A DNA stretch of 64,000 nt from Gaiellales bacterium (GTDB lineage Bacteria; Actinomycetota; Thermoleophilia; Gaiellales; JAICJC01): the NCBI GenBank assembly GCA_036273515.1, contig DASUHM010000088.1, positions 1 through 64,000 of the forward strand, given 5' to 3'. Positions within the stretch are counted from its first letter, which is position 1. Each line of letters opens with the position of its first letter. Shown here piece after piece: positions 20,835 through 27,520 of the stretch. The position numbers were made by a program, and so were the translations under genes. The notes beneath the pieces are model-generated. The model worked only from the letters and a program-made list of their open reading frames with translations, was not told the DNA's origin and ran no database searches.

Positions 20835-21139
20835 TGGCGGTCGTCGCGCTCGCCGACGTCGACCTCTTCTTCCGGGCGAAGATCGAGGCGATCCTGACCG
20901 CCACTGGGCACCGGCTGGCGGCCGCGGGCGAGCCGCCCGACGTCGTCGTCGCCGACGTCAACCGCTGCGACCCGGCCGCCGTCGTCGCCGCGGCCGGGGC
21001 GGTTCCCGTGCTGGGCTTCGGCAGGCACACCGACCCCGCGCTGCTGCGCTCCGCCCGGGCGGCCGGGTTCGCGAAGGTGGTGCCGAGGTCGGTGCTGGCG
21101 GGGCGGTTGGGTGACCTGATCGCCGACCTGGTTGGATAA
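20834..21139 (+). CDS. Receiver-like (pseudo-receiver) small protein
   Basis: A 101-residue protein that reads like a shortened response-regulator receiver: acidic pocket ADVD at 8-11, a possible acceptor Asp in VVVADVN, then PVLGFGRHTDPALLRSARAAGFAKVVPRS, where the usual conserved Lys-Pro is altered. It starts at ATG overlapping the ccdA stop (TGATG), so it belongs to the redox operon, but no kinase is nearby. It may have lost phosphorylation. Confidence 0.65.
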   Translation: MAVVALADVDLFFRAKIEAILTATGHRLAAAGEPPDVVVADVNRCDPAAVVAAAGAVPVLGFGRHTDPALLRSARAAGFAKVVPRSVLAGRLGDLIADLVG

Positions 21140-21176
21140 GCTTCGGCCTTCAGTTCGGGAAGTTCAGGAGGGGCGC

Positions 21177-21455
21177 TTGACGTACATCATCGCGGAGCCG
21201 TGCATCGATCTGAAGGACAAGTCGTGCATCGACGTGTGCCCGGTCGACTGCATCCACGAATTCGCCCGCATGCTCGTGATCGACCCAGAGGAGTGCATCG
21301 ATTGCGGCGCCTGCGAGCCGGAGTGCCCGGTCGAGGCGATCTACCCCGAGGACGCGTTGCCGGACAAGTGGGAGCCGTTCGTCAAGATCAATTACGCCTA
21401 CCCCGACGGCGAGACGATCGACAAGCTCACGAACGAGGCCAAGCCGCCCGAATGA
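21177..21455 (+). CDS. fdxA: 7Fe-type ferredoxin
   Basis: Cytoplasmic electron carrier with one 3Fe-4S and one 4Fe-4S cluster site. Cysteines are spaced C-x7-C-x3-C-x3-C in the first half (EPCIDLKDKSCIDVCPVDC) and CxxCxxCxxxCP in the second (ECIDCGACEPECPVEAI). The TTG start at 21177 is supported by AGGAGGG five bases upstream and gives the usual opening TYIIAEPC. 92 residues, near normal for FdxA. The stop overlaps the small acidic gene that follows. Confidence 0.92.
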   Translation: MTYIIAEPCIDLKDKSCIDVCPVDCIHEFARMLVIDPEECIDCGACEPECPVEAIYPEDALPDKWEPFVKINYAYPDGETIDKLTNEAKPPE

Positions 21456-21580
21456 GCGGCGAGCGCGAACGCCCCCGCCCGGACGAGCAGGCGGACGACG
21501 CGGACGAGCAGGACGACGCCTATTCCGAGGACGAGGAGGCCGCCGTGGCCGCCCGGCTCGAGGACCTCGGGTACATCTAG
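21452..21580 (+). CDS. Acidic micro-protein ending in RLEDLGYI
   Basis: A 42-residue ORF starting ATG in an ATGA overlap with ferredoxin and ending 3 bases before the phosphodiesterase start. It is mostly Asp/Glu and ends VAARLEDLGYI. Such rL..LGY endings are common at the C-termini of alkaline-phosphatase/sulfatase superfamily proteins, and the next gene is one of those. Spacing suggests it is translated. Function unknown. Confidence 0.55.
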   Translation: MSGERERPRPDEQADDADEQDDAYSEDEEAAVAARLEDLGYI

Positions 21581-21583
21581 ACC

Positions 21584-22879
21584 GTGGCCTCGCCACGGGT
21601 CTGCGTGATCGGGCTCGACGGGACGCCCGCGAGCTACCTCCGCCGCCGCATCGCCGACGGCTTCCTGCCCAACCTCGCCGAGCTCTCCCGGCAGGGCACG
21701 CTGATGTCGGCGCGGGCGCCGCTGCCGCCCATCTCGTCGGTGTCGTGGGCGAGCGCCTCGACGGGCGTGAACCCGGGCCGGCATGGCGTCTTCGGCTTCG
21801 TCGAGCGCAAGCCGGAGTCGTGGGACCTGACGTTCACCAACGTCTTCACGATCGCCGAGCCCCAGGTGTGGGCGCGGGCGGCCGAGGCCGGCATGCGCTC
21901 GGTCGTCGTGAACATCCCCGGCACCTACCCGGCCCAGCCGAACGGCTCGGGCGTGCTCATCTCGGGGTTCGTCTCGCCCACGCTCGAGCGCTCGGTGCAG
22001 CCGCCGTCGCTGATCCCGTTCCTCCAGGAGCGCGGCTACCTGATCGACGTCGACCTGGGCCTGGGGCACAAGAACCTCGAGGCGTTCTGCGAGCAGCTCG
22101 TCGCCCACCACGCCGCCCGCACGCGCGTGCTGGTCGACCTGCTGGACGGCGAGGCGTGCGACCTCTTCTACGTCGCGTTCACGGGCACCGACCGGCTGCA
22201 CCACTTCCTGTGGGAGCAGATGGAGCGGGGCGAGGAGCCGTGGACGTCGCGCTTCCACGACTACTACGCCGCGGTGGACGCGTCGGTGGGCGAGATCGTC
22301 TCGCGGCTGCCCGAGGACTGCCGCCTGATCCTGCTCTCCGACCACGGCTTCTGTCGGCTCGACCAGGAGGTGTTCGTGAACCGCTGGCTCGAGCGGGACG
22401 GCTGGATCGCGCTCGAGGAGCCGGCGAAGTCGATCGCGTCGGTCATCCCCAGCCGGACGCGGGCGTACTGCATGGATCCCGGCCGCCTGTACCTGAACCT
22501 GGCGGGCCGCGAGCCGGGCGGGATCGTGCTGCCGGCCGAGTACGAGAGCGTTCGCGACGAGCTGCGCCGGTGGGCCGAGGGGCTGCCGTTCGTGCAGCGG
22601 GTGGCGACGCGCGAGGAGGCGTTCTCGGGGCCGCACGCCGACCGTGCGCCGGATCTGGTGCTCGTGTCGAAGAACGGCTGGGATCTGAAGGGCGCGGTGC
22701 GCACCACCGACCTCCAGGGCAAGGGCCGGCTGACCGGGATGCACACGCAGGACGACGCCTTCGTGCTCGTGCGCGGCGCGCATCCGGACGGCGAGGCCGA
22801 CGTGCAGGACGTCGCCGCGACGGCGCTCGACGGGCTCGGGCTCGACGCCTCCGGCGTCGACGGCCGCGTCCTCGGCTAG
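21584..22879 (+). CDS. Alkaline phosphatase superfamily hydrolase (type I phosphodiesterase-like)
   Basis: A 431-residue metal-dependent phosphoesterase. The N-terminus VCVIGLDGTPASYL holds the first metal Asp, and PPISSVSWASASTGVNPGRHGVFGF holds the nucleophile region (a Ser of SSVSWAS). LLSDHGFCRL supplies Asp-His metal ligands and later GMHTQDDAFVLV another His. No signal peptide is seen, unlike many relatives. GTG start. The next gene (phosphotransferase) begins at the last base of its stop codon. Substrate unknown; nucleotide or phospholipid-type substrates are possible. Confidence 0.88.
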   Translation: MASPRVCVIGLDGTPASYLRRRIADGFLPNLAELSRQGTLMSARAPLPPISSVSWASASTGVNPGRHGVFGFVERKPESWDLTFTNVFTIAEPQVWARAAEAGMRSVVVNIPGTYPAQPNGSGVLISGFVSPTLERSVQPPSLIPFLQERGYLIDVDLGLGHKNLEAFCEQLVAHHAARTRVLVDLLDGEACDLFYVAFTGTDRLHHFLWEQMERGEEPWTSRFHDYYAAVDASVGEIVSRLPEDCRLILLSDHGFCRLDQEVFVNRWLERDGWIALEEPAKSIASVIPSRTRAYCMDPGRLYLNLAGREPGGIVLPAEYESVRDELRRWAEGLPFVQRVATREEAFSGPHADRAPDLVLVSKNGWDLKGAVRTTDLQGKGRLTGMHTQDDAFVLVRGAHPDGEADVQDVAATALDGLGLDASGVDGRVLG

Positions 22880-23823
22880 TGGAGGTCGTCGCGGAGCTGC
22901 CCTGGGCGCGGCCGGGCTGGCGGGCGCGCGCGCAGGCCTGGATCGAGTCGCAGGTCGACGCGGCGGTCGGCGACGCGGAGGAGGTGAAGATCCGGCCATG
23001 GTCGGCCGTGCTGCGCCAGCCGACCATGGCGGGTGAGGTCTATTTCAAGGCCAACCTGCCCGCGCTCGCGAACGAGCCCGGCCTGACCCGGCTGCTGCAC
23101 CGGATCTCGCCCGAGCACGTGCTCGACGTGCTCGCGGACGAGCCGGGCGAGGGCTGGATGCTCCAGGCCGACGGCGGCCCGACCATGCGCAGCCGCCTGG
23201 ACGGGACGGACGACATCGACCGCTGGGAGCGGATGCTGGCGATCTACGCCGAGGTGCAGGTGCAGGCGGCCGGGCATGCCGACGAGCTGCTCGTGGAGGG
23301 CGCGCCGGATCGGCGTCTGCCGGAGCTGCGACGGCTGTTCGAGGAGCTCGTGGCGCGGAAGGAGGAGACCATGCTGCCCCTGGCCGGCCGGGCCGCCGAG
23401 CTGGCCGGCGAGCTCGACGCGTTCGGCCTGCCGGCGACGATCGACCACTCCGACCTACATTCCGGGAACGTGCTCGCACCCGGCGACCAATACGTCATCT
23501 TCGACTGGCACGAGGGCGCCGTCACCCACCCGTTCTTCAGCATGATGGTGGCGACCCGGTGGCTCGAGCACAACCACGGCGTGGAGCAGGGCGGCGCGGA
23601 CGACCGGCGCCTGCGTGACGCCTACCTGGAGCCGTGGGCCGGATACGGCTCGCGAGCCGAGCTGCGGGCCGCGCTCGAGCTCGCCCTGCGGCTCGGCCCG
23701 CTCACCCGCGCTTTGGGGTGGGATCGCGTGCTCGGGAGCATGCCGGCCGCCGCGGCGGGCGAGTGGGCCGAGAATCTGTCGGGCTGGCTCGAAGACGTCG
23801 CGACGGAGCTGGGCCGGCCGTGA
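22879..23823 (+). CDS. Aminoglycoside-phosphotransferase-like kinase
   Basis: A 314-residue protein of the APH/choline kinase-like fold. The catalytic loop IDHSDLHSGNVLA (Asp as base, Asn for metal) and the metal-binding YVIFDWHEGAVTHPFF are clear near 192-225; VYFKANLPALANEPGLT is the nucleotide-binding Lys/Glu part. Substrate not predictable; resistance is only one option. It is coupled to the phosphodiesterase and GNAT genes on either side (1- and 4-base overlaps), hinting at a shared small-molecule pathway. Confidence 0.85.
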   Translation: MEVVAELPWARPGWRARAQAWIESQVDAAVGDAEEVKIRPWSAVLRQPTMAGEVYFKANLPALANEPGLTRLLHRISPEHVLDVLADEPGEGWMLQADGGPTMRSRLDGTDDIDRWERMLAIYAEVQVQAAGHADELLVEGAPDRRLPELRRLFEELVARKEETMLPLAGRAAELAGELDAFGLPATIDHSDLHSGNVLAPGDQYVIFDWHEGAVTHPFFSMMVATRWLEHNHGVEQGGADDRRLRDAYLEPWAGYGSRAELRAALELALRLGPLTRALGWDRVLGSMPAAAAGEWAENLSGWLEDVATELGRP

Positions 23824-24305
23824 GCGCCTGGACGTTCACGCCGATGACCCAGGCCGATGCCGAGGAGATCGCCGGCTGGCACTACCCCGGCGAGTACGCC
23901 TTCTACGACGCCGACTTCACCCCGGAGAGCGCCGGGGAGCTGCTCGACCCGGCGCAGCGCCGCGACCAGTACCACGCGGCCCGCAACGCCGACGGCGAGC
24001 TCGAGGGCTTCGCCCAGCTCGAGCCGGTGGCAGGCGCCACCGAGATCGGCCTCGGCCTGCGCCCCGACCTCACCGGCCGCGGGCTCGGGCCGGCCTTCAC
24101 CGAGGCGGTGATCGACCTTGCCCGCCGGCACGGCGCCGGCCGGATCACGCTCGCCGTGGCGGCGTTCAACGCGCGCGCGATCCGCGTCTACGAGCGCTGC
24201 GGCTTCGTCGAGACCGGCCGCCACATGCGCCGGCTGGGCGACCGCGACTGGGAGTTCGCCGACATGGAGCTCCAATCGGGGTCAGACCCCGAACGGAACG
24301 CGTGA
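23820..24305 (+). CDS. GNAT acetyltransferase with repeat-derived C-terminus
   Basis: A 161-residue N-acetyltransferase. The acetyl-CoA site is GLGLRPDLTGRGLGPAF (family pattern RxxGxG/A near 85-90) and the C-terminal fold motif is FNARAIRVYERCGFVETGR. The GTG start overlaps the kinase stop. The last nine residues (SGSDPERNA) and the stop codon are encoded by the GGGGTCAGACCCC repeat at 24275-24345, so the original end of the gene has been replaced or extended. Confidence 0.88.
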   Translation: MSAWTFTPMTQADAEEIAGWHYPGEYAFYDADFTPESAGELLDPAQRRDQYHAARNADGELEGFAQLEPVAGATEIGLGLRPDLTGRGLGPAFTEAVIDLARRHGAGRITLAVAAFNARAIRVYERCGFVETGRHMRRLGDRDWEFADMELQSGSDPERNA

Positions 24306-24345
24306 CAGTTTTGTGACGCTTTTTGCGTGGGGTCTGACCCCGATT
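24275..24345. repeat. GGGGTCAGACCCC element, copy 3 (complete)
   Basis: Left palindrome 24278-24290, right palindrome GGGGTCTGACCCC 24329-24341, outermost bases AATC / GATT. The core reads CGTGACAGTTTTGTGACG. In reverse complement the copy at 62697-62768 matches closely along its whole length. It lies between convergent genes, supplying the GNAT stop (TGA in the core) and touching the TAA stop of the acyl-CoA synthetase. Confidence 0.9.
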
Positions 24346-26062
24346 AGCCGCGCAGCTCCGGCAGGTCGTCTTCCCAGAACTCGCCGTCGGCGCGGGCCGT
24401 GGTCGGCTCGCCCTTGCCGTGCCGGTCGGCCTCTTGCGCGCGCAGCTCCACGCGGCGGATCTTGCCCGAAATGGTCTTCGGCAGCGCGGCGAACTCCAGC
24501 CGGCGCACACGCTTGTACGGCGCCAGGTGGGCGCGGGCGTACGTGAGGATCGCAAGCGCCGTCTCTCGGGTCGGCTCGTGGCCGGCGGCGAGCGAGATGT
24601 ACGCCTTCGGCACGGCCAGCCGCAGCGCGTCCGGCGAGGGCACGACCGCCGCCTCGGCCACCGCCTCGTGCTCGATCAGCACGCTCTCGAGCTCGAACGG
24701 CGAGATGCGGTAGTCGGACGCCTTGAACACGTCGTCGGTGCGTCCGACGTAGGTGATGTAGCCGTTCTCGTCGCGGCTGGCGACGTCGCCCGTGTGGTAG
24801 TAGCCGCCCGCCATCGCCTCGGCCGTGCGCTCGGCCGAGTCGCGGTAGCCGGTCATGAGCGCGAGCGGCCGCGCCCGCAGGTCGAGCGTGATCTCACCCT
24901 CGTCCGCCTCCGTACCCGAGATCGGGTCGATCAACGCGACCGTGTAGCCCGGCAGCGGCCGGCCCATCGAGCCGACCTTGAGCGGCTGGGCCGGCGGGTT
25001 GCCGATCTGGGCGGTGGTCTCGGTCTGGCCGTAGCCGTCGCGGATGGTCGTGCCCCAGACGCGGCGCACGTGCTCGATCACCTCCGGGTTCAGCGGCTCG
25101 CCGGCGGCGACCAGCTCGCGCGTGCGCACCTGCCACCGCCCCAGATCCTCCTGGATCAGCATCCGCCAGACCGTCGGCGGCGCGCAGAACGTGGTCACGT
25201 CGCAGCGCACCATCTGGTCGAGCAGCGCCGCGGCGTCGAAGCGGGCCTGGTTCACGATCAGCACCGTCGCTTCGGCGTTCCAGGGCGCGTAGACGTTGCT
25301 CCAGGCGTGCTTGGCCCAGCCGGGGGAGGAGACGTTCAGGTGGACGTCGCCGGGGCGGATCCCGATCCAGTACATCGTCGAGAGGTGGCCGGCCGGGTAC
25401 GACGCGTGCGTGTGCTCGACGAGCTTCGGCTGCGCGGTCGTGCCCGACGTGAAGTAGAGCAGGAGCGGGTCGTCGGCGTGCGTCGGCCCGTCCGGCGCGA
25501 AGTCCGCCGATGCGCTGTCGGCATCCGCGTAGTCGAGCCAGCCGGCGACCCGTCCGCCGACGGCGATGCGGGTGTAGTCGCCCGGCACGGCGTCGAACTT
25601 GGCGGCGTCGGCGGCCGTGGTGACCACGTGGCGGGCGCCGCCCCGCTCGACCCGGTCGACGAGGTCGTCGGGTCCGAGCAGCGTCGTCGCCGGGATCAGC
25701 ACGGCGCCGAGCTTCATCGCCGCCAGGATCGTCTCCCACAGCTCGACCTGGTTCCCGAGCATCAGGATGAGCCGGTCGCCGCGTGCGACGCCCTGCTCGC
25801 GCAGCCAGGTCGCCACCCGGTTCGAGCGGGCGGACATCTCGGCGAACGAGAGCTGCCGCTCGCCCCCATCGCTCTCGACGACGCGCAGGGCGGGCCGGTC
25901 GTTGTCCGCCGCGACGACGTCGAACCAGTCGAGCGCCCAGTTGAACTCCCCGAGCTCCGGCCAGCGGAACTCGCGGGACGCCGCATCGTAGTCCTCGCGC
26001 CGCGTCAGCAGGAGGTCGCGTGCCGCCCGGAACGTCTCGGTGCTCGAAGCCGTCGAGACCAT
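24344..26062 (-). CDS. AMP-dependent acyl-CoA synthetase
   Basis: A 572-residue ATP-dependent CoA ligase that activates an organic acid through an acyl-adenylate. Core motifs: LLYFTSGTTAQPKLVEHTH (P-loop), GYGQTETTA (A5), YYHTGDVASRDENGYITYVG (A7-A8) and the catalytic Lys in LPKTISGKIRRVEL (A10) near 535. GVLIPATTLL and the WAKHAWSNVYAP segment resemble the medium-chain / acetyl-CoA-synthetase-like group. A TATCCT hexamer 7 bases upstream of the ATG marks a leaderless promoter. It ends on the repeat element. Confidence 0.93.
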   Translation of the reverse strand: MVSTASSTETFRAARDLLLTRREDYDAASREFRWPELGEFNWALDWFDVVAADNDRPALRVVESDGGERQLSFAEMSARSNRVATWLREQGVARGDRLILMLGNQVELWETILAAMKLGAVLIPATTLLGPDDLVDRVERGGARHVVTTAADAAKFDAVPGDYTRIAVGGRVAGWLDYADADSASADFAPDGPTHADDPLLLYFTSGTTAQPKLVEHTHASYPAGHLSTMYWIGIRPGDVHLNVSSPGWAKHAWSNVYAPWNAEATVLIVNQARFDAAALLDQMVRCDVTTFCAPPTVWRMLIQEDLGRWQVRTRELVAAGEPLNPEVIEHVRRVWGTTIRDGYGQTETTAQIGNPPAQPLKVGSMGRPLPGYTVALIDPISGTEADEGEITLDLRARPLALMTGYRDSAERTAEAMAGGYYHTGDVASRDENGYITYVGRTDDVFKASDYRISPFELESVLIEHEAVAEAAVVPSPDALRLAVPKAYISLAAGHEPTRETALAILTYARAHLAPYKRVRRLEFAALPKTISGKIRRVELRAQEADRHGKGEPTTARADGEFWEDDLPELRG

Positions 26063-26069
26063 GGGCGGA

Positions 26070-26075
26070 AGGATA
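26070..26075 (-). promoter_or_regulatory. -10 element of the acyl-CoA synthetase gene
   Basis: On the minus strand TATCCT is followed by 7 bases and then ATG at 26062, matching the leaderless pattern. Confidence 0.55.
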
Positions 26076-26081
26076 CGACCG

Positions 26082-27023
26082 TCAGGGACTCGGGATTATG
26101 TACACGTCGCCCGAGCCGGTCTTGCAGTCGTACCTGCCGTACAACAGGCTCGGAGAGGCATTGCCGAAGTGGAGCGCGTAGGCCGAGCTCGTGACGTCGC
26201 GATGAGGGCGCAGGGACCAGATGATCGATGCGGCGCCGCCGAGCGGTTGCTTCTCGATCCTGGCGCCGCCGCACGTGCGCCCACCGTGTGCGTAGTAGGC
26301 CGTTCCGGTGGCGTCGACCGACGGGGCGTAGTTATAGTGGCCGGGTGTCGTGTTCGGCAGGCGCGTCTTCGTGGCGGTGGCGATGTCGTACTCCCACACG
26401 TTGCAGGCAGTCGCGGTGCACTGCGTCCAAACCGCGAAGTCGCCGTTCACCTGGCCGGGCGTCGCCGACGGTTTGCCCGGCGGGCCTGCCGGTCTGTCGG
26501 CGAGCACGATCACCTGCCGGGTAGACAGGTCGAAGAGGAGGATCGTTCGGCGGTGGGTCGCGGTCCTCAACCGTCCGAACAGGATCCACGCCCCGGAGGC
26601 GCTGGGCCGGTACTCCCACGCCGGCGTGTTCACCCCGGCCGGCGGATTTTTGCGGACGACCCCGGGGCTGAAGAACTTGAGGTCGGACTGGCGCCCCTTG
26701 ACCTGCTGATAGATGACCTCGCCGAATGCCGTGGGATTGACGGCGCCCGAAAAGCCCTGAGTGCCAGGGGCATTCACCCGCATTCGAGGCCCCGGCCCGG
26801 AGGATCCCGCGGGACTCGTCTCGAAGTATTCCGTGTACCGGTGGGGGTGGGCGGCGCTGTTCTGCGACCAGATGAAGTCCCTGCTTGCGGCCGGCTGGAT
26901 CTCGTCCCGCGGCGTTGTCAGGAGACCGCTGACGAAGACCGCGCCCGCCGCGGTCGAGCTCACCCATGCCATCGCCATGGACACGATTCCGAGTGCTGCC
27001 AAAGCGACCAGGCGCTTGCGCAT
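26082..27023 (-). CDS. Secreted TolB-like beta-propeller protein
   Basis: A 313-residue exported protein with a signal peptide (RLVALAALGIVSMAMAWVSSTAAGA). The mature part has repeated blade-like strands such as AWEYRPSASGAWILFGRL, ILLFDLSTRQVIVLAD, DFAVWTQCTATACNVWEYDI and YAPSVDATGTAYYAHGG, in the style of TolB/WD40-like propellers that report values. Four Cys in pairs (CTATAC; TCGG ... YDCK) may form disulfides. GGCAGGGA precedes the ATG. Ligand unknown. GC content is somewhat below its neighbours. Confidence 0.75.
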   Translation of the reverse strand: MRKRLVALAALGIVSMAMAWVSSTAAGAVFVSGLLTTPRDEIQPAASRDFIWSQNSAAHPHRYTEYFETSPAGSSGPGPRMRVNAPGTQGFSGAVNPTAFGEVIYQQVKGRQSDLKFFSPGVVRKNPPAGVNTPAWEYRPSASGAWILFGRLRTATHRRTILLFDLSTRQVIVLADRPAGPPGKPSATPGQVNGDFAVWTQCTATACNVWEYDIATATKTRLPNTTPGHYNYAPSVDATGTAYYAHGGRTCGGARIEKQPLGGAASIIWSLRPHRDVTSSAYALHFGNASPSLLYGRYDCKTGSGDVYIIPSP

Positions 27024-27085
27024 TCCCTGCCTCGTCTCGGGTACGGCCCTAGCCTACGCCCGCTGGGACGGCCGTGCAGCGGAAA

Positions 27086-27424
27086 TCAGAGCAGTCCGGT
27101 GCCCTCGACGCCGTAGAGCGCCTCGGCGTGGGTGAAGCCGTCGCCGTATCGGGCCTTCAGCTGGTGGATCAGGCCCTCGCGGGAGAACGACCGCTCGGCG
27201 AGGTGCTCCCTGGCCGCCCTGACGGCCTGCTCCTTCCAGTTCACGGAGACGTGATCGACCGCGTACACGGCATCCGCCCTGGCGTATCCCTCGCCGTGCT
27301 TCGACGAGAGCTGCTGGATCAGGCCCGAGCGGCTGAACGCCGCCATCGACAGGTACTTCTCCGCCGCATCGATCGCGTTCGCCTGCGAGACGGTCATCGT
27401 GGATCTTTGAGTGTCGTCGTGCAT
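27086..27424 (-). CDS. Ltp-family double-repeat protein (PF07553-like)
   Basis: A 112-residue protein with two copies of the roughly 45-residue Ltp repeat: AAEKYLSMAAFSRSGLIQQL...GYARADAVYAVD and AAREHLAERSFSREGLIHQL...GFTHAEALYGVE. The repeat is known from the host-cell-surface lipoprotein Ltp of phage TP-J34 (superinfection exclusion) and from actinobacterial surface proteins. Here there is no signal peptide. The start ATG 27424 follows AGGAGCG. Divergent from addB. Role unknown. Confidence 0.8.
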   Translation of the reverse strand: MHDDTQRSTMTVSQANAIDAAEKYLSMAAFSRSGLIQQLSSKHGEGYARADAVYAVDHVSVNWKEQAVRAAREHLAERSFSREGLIHQLKARYGDGFTHAEALYGVEGTGLL

Positions 27425-27508
27425 CTCGCTCCTATAGCTCTTGTGCGATGAAGCATAGGCCTGCAGGCTAAGCGGACCGTAAGAATCTGGGCCCCGCGGG
27501 CCCACGCA

Positions 27509-27514
27509 TAGAAT
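27509..27514 (+). promoter_or_regulatory. -10 element of the addB-addA-nth operon
   Basis: TAGAAT lies exactly 6 bases before ATG 27521, marking a leaderless start. Confidence 0.7.
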
Positions 27515-27520
27515 CACCTG

